Assembly: GCA_963277665.1 (NCBI GenBank)
Contig: OY728121.1
Coordinates: forward strand, 1,656,126,062 to 1,656,190,061
Direction: 5' to 3'
Source: Viscum album
Taxonomy: Eukaryota > Streptophyta > Magnoliopsida > Santalales > Viscaceae
Length of the DNA stretch: 64,000 bases
The stretch's first letter is position 1; each line of letters starts with the position of its first letter. The notes beneath the pieces were generated by a model that worked only from the letters and a program-made list of their open reading frames with translations, ran no database searches and was not told where the DNA came from. This document shows, piece after piece, positions 21,340 through 32,919 of this stretch. Made by a program: the position numbers and the translations under genes.

Positions 21340-23200
21340 TAGAGTGAGATCAACCTAAGAGGGGTGGGGGTGGGGGTGAATCAGGGAATAAAAAGTTCTT
21401 GAGTAATTAAAACTATTAATCCTTTAATGTCTCACTTTTCCAAAAGTATGTTGAAGTCTCAACCTTGAGGGTAAGTTTTTATGCTATTTTACCGAATATA
21501 CTTTATTTTTCTTGATCTGTTTTGGTATGCATACATAAATTAAATAGGTAAATGATAATTTTCACGGTTTACTCTCATTGGGATATGTCCAAGGATCATG
21601 CTTCTGTGATGTTCCATGCACTAAATCAATATAGAGATCCCTTATCATCATAGGATTCACTCCCCTTATAAAGGTTATAGCTAGGCCACTCCTCTCCCAT
21701 TCTCACTACCATAAAAAGTTTAAGAATATATCACTACTTTCCAAGGTTCACTTGCTAGAATTTTCATTCTGATTCTCACAACTAATGGTAAAGATCACCT
21801 TCATAATGTTCAGGGAGATGTGGGTCCCTTCCCCATCATCAATTTTATGGAATTTATACTAAAAAATAGATAGGTGATCTATTGAAGTACACTTGGGTTG
21901 CATCATCACAAAATGTGAATAACTCATTGTGAAACACTTCTTTGTTACAATTGGATAGAAAATCCTTATTCTTTGGAAGAGGATTCAATGGATTCCAATC
22001 TTCTTATTCTTTCAAGTTCCTCACCTAGAACTCCTCTCACATACTTAGAGATTTAGATATTCAAAATAATATTAGTCTTGTCTCTCTCTACATCATCCTA
22101 CCACTGAATCTCCCTTTATTCAAATAGAGAGGTGATGCACCTAATCACCTGGACATTTGTCACCATCATTTTGTGAAAATAATTCCACCCATAATTCCTC
22201 TATGAATTATCCACAATCTCTTATATTATCAAAAAAAAAACTATTTCATGGAAATTCTACATCTTCTTATATTGGGAATTAATTCTTAAATTAATAAACT
22301 ATAACCAATACTTCAAATAAACATTCATATTTTCTTGGATAATGGTATAAAATTAGGACACGTGATATATGAATCATTAAACATCTAGTTCATGAATTGC
22401 AGGAATAATTTATCCTAAAATATATATGTAAAACAATGAGACTCCTTGAATCATGTCTTGGTAAAAAATAATTAGTCATTTTCTTTTAAAATGGATACCA
22501 CTATAGGAATAGTCTCTTGATTTTGGCTATTTTGGATATTTTCTCCACCCGTTGACCATGACCACAAATAAAAACCACTAAGCTCATTTTGGGAAACCCA
22601 TTATTACATAAGAAAAATCTAGAACCCTTAAACCTACCATTATAGTGTGGTCCACCCCATGATAGCCTCATACGAACTATAGTTCTCCAACATCGAACAA
22701 ACACTTGAACATGAATTCTTCACTATGATGTGTTACAAAATTGTTGTCATTTTACACACAACACACGGAACACTACTTATTTTTACTTGATTATCTTGGT
22801 CATGTTGGGTTAAAACTCCCACTATAAACTGTGAACTATATTTTTATGGGAATGGTCATTCAAAATTGGCTTTGTTGGCCACATCCTCACTAGATATTTA
22901 ATGTAGAGAAATTACTAGACCATGTCCATGTTCTTGCCCACAATGGACATTCCTGTTTTCCATAGGTGCATTGGAATTCCACCAAGGGGACCAATATAAC
23001 ATATTAACTTTCTATATTCTAATTTTAAGAATTCTACTCTTTAACACTCCAAATGACATGGGCATGTACACACCTTTTTTATTCATCTTCACTATGCGCA
23101 ATGACCAAGGTGCGGTCTTTCCCATGTTTGGGATATATGAACACACTATGCCTTGAGATAAGGATTAGACCTTCTCTACTCTCTCAAAGATTCCTTAAAA
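21340..23200. repeat. Possible decayed copia LTR sequence
   Basis: Begins with GATCAACCTAAGAGGGGTGG and GGGTGGGGGTGAATC. This G-rich motif resembles the AGGGGGGGTGAATTG motif near the end of the young copia LTR and of Sirevirus LTRs generally. Downstream there is CCCCTTATAAAGG (about 21663), a TATA-like element followed by a CT-rich leader. No second copy is in the window, so LTR ends and family cannot be fixed. Confidence 0.3.
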
Positions 23201-23816
23201 CTTATTTGGAACTTATATTGACTATGTAGGAATCATTACGAATTCCATTTCACTTCTGTATTGTCACCAGACTTCGTTGTTTCCTTTGTGTGGGCAATGT
23301 ATCCTACAAAACAACATCTATGCACCACCGCCACCTTATTCTTCCTCACCAAGATCACCCCTTACTATCAAAACTCATTGTCAAAAAATATAATGGAATC
23401 CTTTAGGATTTCTAATAATTACTTTTATGAATAATGACCCTAATAAAAAATAAATATATAACATACAATTTTTTTAATATATATGTCCAATAAATAATTG
23501 AAATAATTAAAAAATCATACTGAATTTGAATAATCTAAGATATATTTTAAGATAACATAATAAAGGTATGATTAGATATTTTATTTTTACTCAACATATA
23601 AATAGGTTATTTAATTTTTTTTGGTTATTTATGATAATTTTGTATAATTATTTACAACATTAAAAAAAAGTTCTCTCAAATTTATTTCTTAATTTTTACG
23701 TTGATATTTATAAAAGTGAAATTAAAGTGAAATGGATTTTTAATCATTTAAAAGGGATTTTATTTTTCTTTATTGTTTTTGATTTTATTAAAATAAACTT
23801 ATGTTTTAGTACCATT
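23201..23816. other. AT-rich sequence, nothing recognised
   Basis: No open frame, RNA or repeat I can name. It lies just upstream of the second copy of the sequence that opens the window. Confidence 0.4.
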
Positions 23817-24107
23817 TAATTATTTTTGAATATATTTCTATCTATCCAAAAATAAAATGAACATAGATGTTTATTAAACCAAGTAGTAATATTTAAAATG
23901 GTGATAAATATTTTTTTAAGACAAAATAAAAATATTTCAAAGTATCTAAGATAGGACCATCCCAATATGGGGATATCATGATCCGATAATGCATATGGTA
24001 GTTCAAGAATAGGTCACACAAACAAGAACAATGATACAGATAACGGGATAAGAGTGATTAGTCTCCAAAGGGTGTTGTTCGGAATGGAGGGTAATGGAGT
24101 TTATTTA
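23817..24107. repeat. Flank shared with the window's first repeat copy
   Basis: Direct repeat of positions 1-75 and about 480-680 (TAATTATTTTTGAATATATT; GATAGGACCATCCCAATATG; GGGATAAG.GTGATTAGTCTC). About 405 bp present in the first copy are missing here after position 23895. This segment has no inverted partner on the right side of the foldback structure, so it marks repeat family sequence outside the foldback arms. Confidence 0.7.
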
Positions 24108-24395
24108 ATATGTTTTTGGAAAAAAATATTTTATGAAAAATGTTTAGGTTAAATTTTTTTAAAAATGGGTTATAGGCGGTAGGCATGATGCTACCTTTCA
24201 CCCAAAAACCCATTTTTTTCTATTTTATATACTCTTTGTTATATATTTTATATTTTATATTTTTATTTTGTTTTATTTTGTTCATATATATAATAAAATA
24301 AAAATTTTTAGTAGAATTTATCTGCTATTTAAAATCCACCAGTACTGCCATTACAAAAGTCTAAATTCTGAAAGAAACCCTCACCCATGGATCCC

Positions 24396-24446
24396 TTTTA
24401 TAAGAAGGCTTTCCCTGGAAATCATTCTGTATTTTCGATGTGGGAT
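24396..24446 (-). promoter_or_regulatory. snRNA-type promoter (USE + TATA), left arm
   Basis: Minus strand: USE ATCCCACATCG (24436-24446), 33 nt, then TATAAAAGG (core at 24396-24402). A second, weaker USE-like site (ATCTCACATCC) lies about 47 bp upstream. Predicted transcription runs leftward from about 24370, away from the AT-rich core. Confidence 0.6.
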
Positions 24447-25110
24447 TCAGGTTCTGCCTTTCCTGCGCAGAACATTCTGCATTTTGGATGTGAGATTATA
24501 TTTCAAGTATGTCGCTTCGAAATGCTATAAAATATAAAATATTAGACCAATATAAATGAAACTTAAAACATGTATAAAATATGTAAGAAATTGTTAAAAA
24601 CAGAAATAATTTCATAAAAACTATTGATAAAAAATAATTTATAAGCTTTCAAAACAACCTACATGAAACATAAAAATGTTTCAAGTTTGTGGTTTTGAAA
24701 GACTGTAAAGCATAAACTCTAAGATGAATACAAATGAAAGTTAAAATATTGATTAAACATATAAGAAATATACGAGAATAAAATGAATTTTGTAAAAAAT
24801 TTTGTTGAAAAATAATTTATAAGATTTCAAAACCACCAACTTGAAACTCAAAAATATTAGAAGTACGTGAATTTGAAAGCCTATAAAATATAAACTGTAA
24901 GAAAAATATAAATGAAAATTAAAACATAGATTAAACATATAATAAATAGTTGAAAACAAAAATAATTTCATAAAAAATGTCGATGAAAAATAATTTATAG
25001 GCATTCAAAACCACTTACTTGAAACATGAAAATGTTTCAAGTATGTGGCTTTGAAAGACTATAAAATATAAACTATCACACGAATATAAATGAAACCTAA
25101 AACATATACT

Positions 25111-27490
25111 AACGATATAATAAATAGTTAACAATTAATTAGTTGATTAATAATATAATTATTAATTATATAATAATTAATTATATAATAAGTAATATAA
25201 TTAGTAATTAGTAATAATTAATTATATTATAATTATGAATTAGTAATTAGTAATTATTAAATATAATTAGTAATTATAATTAGCAGTTGTAATTATTAAT
25301 TATAATTAGTAATTATTAATTAGTAATTATAATTATTAATTATAATAAGTAATTATTAATTATTAATTAGTTAATCGGTAATATAATTATTAATTTTATA
25401 ATAGTTAATTAGTTAATTAGCAATATAATTAGAAATTATAATTATTCATTATAATTATTAATTAGTAATTAGTAATTATTAATTAGTAATTATTAAGTAT
25501 TAATTAATAATTATTTAATTAGTAATATAATTATTAATTAGAATTATTCATTATAATTATTAATTATTAATTACTAGTTATTAGTTATATAATAACTATT
25601 TAGTTAATTAGTAAAATAATTATTAATTATATAATAATTACTTAGTAAATTAGTACTATAATTATTTATTACAATTAGTCATTATTAATTATCAGTTATT
25701 AAGTAGTTAATTATTAATTAGTTAGTTAGTAATATAATTATTATTTACAATTATTCTTTATATTTATTAATTATTAATTATTAATAATTAATTATTGGCT
25801 ATTAATTATATAATAATTAATTCGTTAGTTAGTAATATAATTATTAGTTATATAATAATTACTTAGTTAATTAGTACTACAATTATTAATTATAATTAGT
25901 AATTAGTAATTATATAATAATTAATTATTAATATAGTTATTAATTATTAATTATTAATTATATAAATAATTAGTTAAATAGTAATACCAATATTAATTAT
26001 ATAATAATAATTTATTAATAATATTAATTATAATTATTAATTATAATTATTAGTTATTAATTATTAATTAGCTAATTAGTAATATAATTATTAATTATAT
26101 AATAGTTAATTAGTTAATTAGTAATATAATTATAAATTATAATTATTCATTATAATTATTAATTAGTAATTATTAATTATAATTTATTAACTATTAATTA
26201 TCAATTATTAACTAGTTATATAATTATTCATTATAATTATTCATTATAATTATTCATTATAATTATTAATTATTAATTATTAATTATTAGTTATTAATTA
26301 TATAATAATTAATTAGTTAATTAGTAATATAATTATTAATTATATGATAATTACTTAGTTAATTAGTACTAAAATTATTAATTTAAATTATTAATTATTA
26401 ATTATATAATAATTAATTAGTTAATTAGTAATATAATTATTAATTATATGATAATTACTTAGTTAACTAGTACTAAAATTATTAATTATAATTAGTAATT
26501 ATTAATTAAATAATAATTAATTAGTTAATTAGTAATATAATTTTTAACTATATTATAATTACTTAGTTAATTAGTATTATAATTATTAATTATAATTACT
26601 AATTACTAATTATATAATAATTAATTAGTTAATTACTAAAATAATTATTAATTAGAATTATTAATTATTTATTATATAATAAGTAATTAGTTAATTAATA
26701 ATATAAATTTTCATCGTAATTAATCATTACATTACTAATTAAGTAATTAATTATTATTTAATTATTAATTATACTACTAATTAACTTACTAATTATTATG
26801 TAATTAATAATTTTATTACTAATTAACTGATTTTTTTTATTAAGGGACAAAGTCGCTTTATTTATAATTTTAAAAAAGTGAAAGGACTACTGAAAAGAAA
26901 AAGACGGGGTGAGACAAGGCAAACATGCCCTCGTCAAGGTCAATCACTAATAATTAACAAATTAATTATTAAATAATTAATTATTAATAATTTATAATTA
27001 ACTAACTTGTTGTTATATAATTAATAATTATATAATTAATAATTATATCAATAATTAATAATTAATAATTAATAATTTTAATGAATAATTATAATAAATA
27101 ATTGTAAAGAATAATTATATTACTAATTGACTAATTAATTATTACATAATTCTTTTTAATAACTACTAATTAATAATTATAATTAATAATTATAATTTGT
27201 AATTATATATTACTAATTAACTAATTAACTATTATACAATTAATAATTATATTACTAATAAATAATGAATTATTATATAATAATTTTTAATAATTACTAA
27301 TTAGTAATTATAATTTATAATTATATTACTAATTAACTAATTAGAAATTATATTATTAATAATGAGATTTCTATTTAACTAATTAATTATATAATTAATA
27401 ATAATTAGTTAATAATTAATAATTAATAATTAATAATTATAATACTAATTAATTATTATATATTTAATAATTATATTTCAAATTAACTAA
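25111..27490. repeat. AT-rich core of TAATTA-type repeats
   Basis: About 2.3 kb composed of short, partly palindromic words (TAATTATTAATTATAATTAG, TTAATTAGTTAATTAGTAAT) with almost no G or C. It is interrupted only by the island at 26831-26947. Such sequence can extrude cruciforms and is prone to replication slippage. Frames in it are meaningless. Confidence 0.9.
26831..26947 (-). mobile_element. Short LINE-3'-end-like fragment inside the AT-rich core
   Basis: A 117-bp island of ordinary composition. On the minus strand it reads as a transcript end: ...GGCATGTTTGCCTTGTCTCA..., then TAAATAAAGCGACTTTGTCC, ending CTTAATAAAAAAAATC. The AATAAA-like ending plus an A run resembles the 3' end of a 5'-truncated plant LINE. 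Short AT-rich flanks (ACTAATTAACTGA / ACTAATAATTAACA) could be an imperfect target duplication, but the surrounding repeats make this uncertain. Confidence 0.4.
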
Positions 27491-28175
27491 TTAATTACTA
27501 CCTGTTTATTATATGTTTAATCCATGTTTTACGTTTTATTTATATTCATCTTATAGTTTATATTTTAGTCTTTTAAAACCACATACTTCAAACATTTTTA
27601 CTTTTCAAGTAGGTGGTTCTGAAAGCTTATAAATTATTTTTCATCGACATTTTTTATGAAATTATCTTTGTTTTATAATATTTCTTATATGTTTATTCCA
27701 TGTTTTAATTTTCATTTATATTGGTCTTATAGTTTATACTTTATAGCCTCTCAAAGTCACGTACTTGAAACATTTTTAAGTTTCATGTTGATGGATTTGA
27801 AATATTATAAATTATTCTTCATCAATTTTTTGTACAAAATTCTTTTTTCCAACTATTTCTTATATGTTTAATCCATTTTTTAGGTTCCATTTATATTCAT
27901 ATTATAGTTTATATTTTATAGTCTTTTAAAGCCATATAGTTGAATCATTTGTAAGTTTCAAGTAGGTTGTTTTGAAAACATATAATTTTATTTTTCAAAT
28001 TTTTTTATGATATTATTTTTTTTTCAACTGTTTCTTATATTTTTAATCAAGTTTTTTAAGTTTCATTTATATTTGTCTTATATTTTATATTTTATTGTCT
28101 TTCAAATCCATGTACTTGAAACATAACCCCACATTGAAAATGTAGAATGTTCTGCGTGGGAATGACATAACTTGA

Positions 28176-28227
28176 ATCCCACATCGAAAATGAAAAATCA
28201 TTTCTAGGTATAGCCCTCTTATAAAAG
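28176..28227 (+). promoter_or_regulatory. snRNA-type promoter (USE + TATA), right arm
   Basis: Plus strand: USE ATCCCACATCG (28176-28186), 33 nt, then TATAAAAG (28220-28227). A weaker USE-like site (AACCCCACATTG) lies upstream near 28127. Its orientation is opposite to the left-arm promoter, so both face outward from the core. Predicted start is near 28250. I could not identify the RNA that would follow. Confidence 0.6.
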
Positions 28228-28560
28228 GGAGCATTGAGTGAGGGTTTCTGTCAGAATCCAGACTGATGTAATGATAATACTATTGGATATTAAATATTAT
28301 ATAAGTTCTGCTAAAACATTTTTTATATTATATATATATGAACAACACAAAATAAAAATAAAAAGTTTAAATATATAAAAAAATAATTAAAATTGTATTT
28401 TTTTGGGGTTTTGGGGGAAAGACAATAGTAGTGCTGCCGATTTTGAGCTTAAACAGAAAGGCGGCGGTGCGCCTGCCGCCTTTCACCCCAATTTTTTTTA
28501 AAAAAATAACCTATTTTTTTTAAAAATAATTAAAAAAAATATTTTAAAAAAACTCATGGG

Positions 28561-29590
28561 TTGTGGGTGTGCACCGACTCCTGATAGAATTAAATTCCAT
28601 GTGAAGTAGAATCATCATATATAAAAGATCATGGTACCAAATGAAAAACTAACGTGGGATTCATGATGTTGGTACTTTTAATCCTATTTAAAATCCTGGA
28701 TCTTCTTTTAATTAAATGATATTTCCATCCATCATCTTACTCCCCAAGTTTTTTAAACTGTGGAGGTGATAATATTTATATAAATAATAACTCAAATGTC
28801 ACATACAATGAAATTCATGTTGATGTTTTGATAAATGAGGCAAAGAATAGTAGAACACAATGATTTAAAATGATGCTTGCACCATCATCTTCCTCCCCGC
28901 ATTTTGAGACTGTTGTAGTAGTAACAAAGGTTTGATATATATAAATTTATGATGGTATAACACATCTCCATAGATTTTCATGAATATTTTATTGATGATG
29001 TAGGTTGGAATATTGGAACATGAATTAAGTAAGGGAAAATGATTTGTTAAATCATGTTTTTTTTATTTTAAAAGTCACCTGCAGTGGTATTTTCATCAAT
29101 AAAAACCCTTATCTTCATAAATCATAAAAATATTATACATATTATTATATATTTGGATAAATATTTTATATCACATTATATTACTAAATTTTTAATCACA
29201 TTCATTAAACATTGTTTTGTTAGTCTCCAGGCGTTGATAGAGTTTCCATCTTAAATTGTAATCGAATGGAAACTCAACCCCCATGAGGCTTCAAATTCTA
29301 ATGTTTATATATTGTAATAACATAAGAACTGTATGATAACTTGGAAATGAATATTATCATGATATTTAGTGTTTTTGTTTAATTTATTGCATGCAACTTA
29401 TTAAATTTTAAAAGATTAAAAAATATGTTATGTGTGGTGAAGAGTTCAAGTATCAGGGGATATGTATCCTTTAATGAAGTTAATTTAGATACGATTTTAT
29501 CAGGATCATAGTTTTTATTTGAGGTTGATCTATCTCTATGTGTATGTTAAGGAATAGATAAATCCAAAATCATTTATATAAAGGTTACAC
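28561..29590. other. AT-rich, non-coding; weak internal duplication
   Basis: No gene. Two related blocks (CATCATCTTACTCCCCAAGT near 28731 and CATCATCTTCCTCCCCGCAT near 28884) suggest a decayed ~155-bp tandem duplication. Confidence 0.4.
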
Positions 29591-29594
29591 TTAT

Positions 29595-30262
29595 GGCCTG
29601 AACGGCCCGAAGGCCTTCATTTTTATTGATTTTTGATAACCCCCCTTTCAAGGGATGAGGGGGAACCCTTACAAGGCCCATAGGCTCAGAGGTTACATGG
29701 ACCGTAGGCTTAGGAGATAACATGACCCGAAGGTCTTAGGGAATTCTACTAGACTATCTACAAGGAACTGCCCCTCCCCAACATCTGCATCCTGATAGTA
29801 GCTCTCCCCCTTTGGATAACCATCTAGCTAGGCTTCCCGTGCAAGCACTGGTTGGTACCGATGTCATAGCCGTACCCTCTCATTCTGACAATCCATTTGG
29901 CTCTTCTATGGTGCGTGCACCTGCTCTGAATCATCTTATGGGGTTGCTCCTTTTTTGAAGTGTGTCTGGGGCCTGCATTCTTGTGTCCCGAAGGCCTTGG
30001 GGTGGCCGTAAGGCCATAAGGTGGCCCTAATTCCTTGAGAATCAACTCGCATGAAGGCCTTGGGTGGCCTGAAAGACTTGTAGGACCAGAGGACCAAACC
30101 GGTGGCCTGAAGGCCCAGATGGATAAATAGTTTTGGATGCTACAATACCAAAGAGTGCCTGCTACAGTACCCCAAGAAATAAGCCACCACCCGGATTTGA
30201 TCTCGGGTCTCTTGGATGCACCTAGCGAGTCCTCACCAACTGGGCTGAGGCTCTTGTGCCCT
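29595..30262 (-). mobile_element. GC-richer SINE-like element with tRNA-type Pol III boxes
   Basis: On the minus strand the head carries an A-box-like CAGCCCAGTTGGTGAGG (about 30231-30247). About 25 nt later comes a B-box-like CCGAGATCAAATCCGGG (about 30190-30206), the layout of a tRNA-derived promoter. The body contains several GGCCTGAAGGCC / CCCGAAGGCCTT palindrome-like words (30104, 30052, 29986, 29603). It ends in AT-rich sequence (ATCAATAAAAATGAAGG) near 29615-29640. The base composition stands out from its surroundings. Ends are approximate and no target duplication was confirmed. It could instead be a chimera of a SINE head and another repeat. Confidence 0.45.
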
Positions 30263-31560
30263 TATGAGAGGTACAACTTTCCATTATATGAGTTAGATAT
30301 AACCTTCCATAAAACCACTTGATTTTTACTCGAAGCTCGAGTCACCCATAAGTGAACCATATTACCTTTATGTATAGGCATATAGAACCTTATATAGGAA
30401 TTGATCTAGGTTTGTTTCCCTTGCGTGAGAAAACCTTTATAGTGGAGAGGGAGCATCATCCCACGCCTTTAATATATCCACAATGTAAGTAATCTAGAAA
30501 CATCATTTACGATTTATATATTAAATGTTCTCAAAGGGATCATTATAGGGATATGGTGATAAGAGTATAGAATAATTTAATAAACAATATAGATCATAGC
30601 AAAAATATATAATACAATTTTAAAACTTATGTCACCAATAGATGTAAACTAATTTTCTATAAAAGTTACATCGATAATTATTTAGAATATATCAATAGAA
30701 TATGGAATCAAATAATATTTTTTCATGATTTTTTGTGTTTCTACGTGTGGGTAGTTCAATGTTTAATGTTTTGAAGATAACTTTGGCCTGATAGAATGAT
30801 GTGGTTGTATTTTTATAATTTTTTTTTCACAAAACTTCTTTAAATTAATAATGTTTTAGTGTTTAAAATAATGTTCCAATGATATAATTTACTTTGATAA
30901 TAATTTTATGTAAAAATAATATAACTATTAAAATAATGATTTTATTAATAATTAATGATTTTTTTATTTTTAATTATAATTTATTTACTTTGAATTTATT
31001 ATTAATTTTTTGAAGATTATTTTTAAATAATTATTTTAACGTCATTGTTTAATTTGACATACTGATGATTCTATTTATAATTTTCCTTGTTTTTATAAAT
31101 AAATAATTAATTAAAGAATAATAATATTCAATTTATTTAATTAATTTAATAATTGGAATTTTGTAATTTTAATTTCACTTTATAATTTTTTATGATTTCT
31201 TTAAAAAAAATAATCAATCAATTAATCATGAACTATTTACTATGTTTAATATTATTTATTCTTTTATAAAAATAAATAGATTTTATTTTATTTTAATTAT
31301 TCTCTTTTCATTTTTATTTAATTACCAAAATAAATTTGTTTTTAATTTAATTACAAATTCTTCTTTTCAAATTGTATAATAATTTTAAAATATATTTTAA
31401 AATCTTTTAGTAAAATTATATTATTTTCATTTTTTAGTTTTTTAATTTCTTTTAATTAACTTCAGTGTAAGTGTATTTTTCATTTAAGTAGCGAAGAAAC
31501 ACTTGTAAAATATTTTTCTTCAGTATTAATTTTATATCAGTGTGTCAAATTAATTTCAGA
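30263..31560. other. AT-rich, nothing recognised
   Basis: No open frame above background and no repeats other than A/T-rich low complexity (30830-31450). Confidence 0.4.
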
Positions 31561-31681
31561 GCAGCATGCAAGATATTTTCACTGGAAAAGAATCTAGCGT
31601 TGATGGTGAGCGCATGAACTGAACCAAGCAATCCAGATCTGGCCTTGCTCTAAGATAATGATTTAATCGAGGTTTTAAGAT

Positions 31682-31858
31682 TTGAATTGGGAAAAACTAT
31701 CTGAAGAAGGGGATCTTTGGGGATGGGTTGATGATTATGATATTGATGATCACGATTTGAGAATGTTGTATCCAGAAGCTTCTTTTTTCACTGTTGATGA
31801 GGGTTTCGAGAATGAGTGGGAATTCTTGAGACTGTTAAAGAGGTTTCATCAGGATTAA
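31682..31858 (+). pseudogene. Exon-like acidic ORF fragment
   Basis: A 58-codon open stretch without an ATG at its start. Its composition is protein-like and strongly acidic and aromatic (segments EEGDLWGWVDDYDIDDHD and ENEWEFLRLLKRFHQD). It ends in TAA. The surrounding DNA (31560-32920) is less AT-rich than its neighbours and contains further short gene-like phrases (for example near 32590-32720), all broken. I do not recognise the family. It may be a decayed host gene fragment or captured exon. Confidence 0.3.
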
Positions 31859-32538
31859 AGTGCATTTATTACATGGTGGATCTTGTTTTGTTTATTTTCA
31901 TTGACATGGGATCTCAACATTTCTGTGCTCTATGATCGTGAGGAAGAAATTTTCTGCATGATAGGTGTTTATTGAATTTCCCCACTAAAATCAGTTTGTA
32001 ACACTCCTTAAATTGGGGGCATCATGGAGGTTCTAGCATCTGGAGAATTATGAGTGTGTCCCATCGAAGAAGAGACTCCCATTACATGAGTTCTCACGGA
32101 AATCTCGTGGAGTTTATCATGTTTTTCCATTAATGACATTTGAGCATTAATTCGGGTATTGAGGTAAAGCGATTGAAAATGGTTTCGAGACCATGTCAAT
32201 GAGAAAGATTACCAATCAGGATTGGTTAAGGATGAAACTTGGGATCAGATCCATTGACCTTAAGAATTTGGTTTTCATTTCATGATTGGTTCAACAATAA
32301 ATAATTGGGAGAGTTGATGGACTGTTAATTTATCCAAGATTGAAGAAATTAAAGTGATACTTGGATATTGATACCAGGTAGAGCTATGTTTTCTGGTTGT
32401 GTTTTTGATGTCACCGTTGTTCAATATTAAAGATAGACATGGTGGATTAATTTGTATGTGAATGTCATAAAATTGTGTCAAATCTTAGAGTAAGTAGAGT
32501 AGACTAACACATGGATTAAGATTCTAGAATTCAAAGTT

Positions 32539-32540
<2 letters not shown>

Positions 32541-32577
<37 letters not shown>
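32541..32577. repeat. (AT)n microsatellite
   Basis: An uninterrupted AT dinucleotide run of about 36 bp. Confidence 0.95.
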
Positions 32578-32579
<2 letters not shown>

Positions 32580-32919
32580 TGTTCACTGGAGAATTTAAGG
32601 CTCATGTATAGGAGAGATGAAGCTGATATAGAGTCTTCAAAAATACCAGAGATAGTGACTCAAGGTATGAGAATTAATTTTCAAATGGTGATTAACACCT
32701 TACAAAGGCAGTGAAGAGTCTTCGACGAGAGATGGAAAATAAAATATAGAATTTAAAATTAATCTGAGTACAGAGGATAGATGGGGACAAAAAGTAGAAA
32801 TTGTTTCAAAACACTAGAGGAAAGAGAAGGAGAGTGGAGTTTGGATATCTTTTGGTGAGCTCAAATAAGACTTATTGGTGATCAGGGAGATGAAGATCAA
32901 ATTCCAATCATGTTCTGTG

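Larger units (their letters stand above)
24108..28560. mobile_element. Foldback-like element: long inverted arms around an AT-rich core
   Basis: The left arm (24108 to about 25110) and the right arm (about 27490-28560) are inverted, diverged copies: GGTTATAGGCGGTAGGCA / CGCCTGCCGCCTTTCACCC blocks, the USE/TATA segment, then ~180-bp tandem units. The units contain TTTCAAGTATGTGG.TTTGAAAG, with four visible per arm, starting near 24505, 24680, 24860 and 25030 on the left. The core is almost pure TAATTATTAATTATAATTAG-type sequence. The layout is like a foldback or long-TIR DNA element. No transposase and no clear target duplication is seen, so mobility is inferred from the copy at 1-1293. Confidence 0.6.

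Noticed and set aside
1..24715. The two direct repeats (1-1293 and 23817-24715) as LTRs of one 24-kb element
   Set aside because: No PBS or PPT lies next to them. The DNA between belongs to an unrelated gypsy element and its copia insertion, and the second copy continues into a foldback structure.
24753..25004. Small open frames in the foldback arms (24753-25004 minus, 27656-27871 plus)
   Set aside because: They are the same ~180-bp repeat read in inverted copies, rich in Phe/Tyr/Leu from AT-rich DNA. Their apparent similarity reflects the repeat, not a protein.
25111..27490. Centromere-type satellite or matrix attachment region in the AT-rich core
   Set aside because: No fixed long period and confined between inverted arms. 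Attachment function cannot be judged from sequence alone.
29824..30045. 73-codon minus-strand open frame
   Set aside because: Lies within the SINE-like repeat body, no recognisable motif.
30190..30247. A functional tRNA gene
   Set aside because: A- and B-box-like words are present, but no cloverleaf with acceptor stem and terminator T-run can be drawn. It is better explained as a SINE head.
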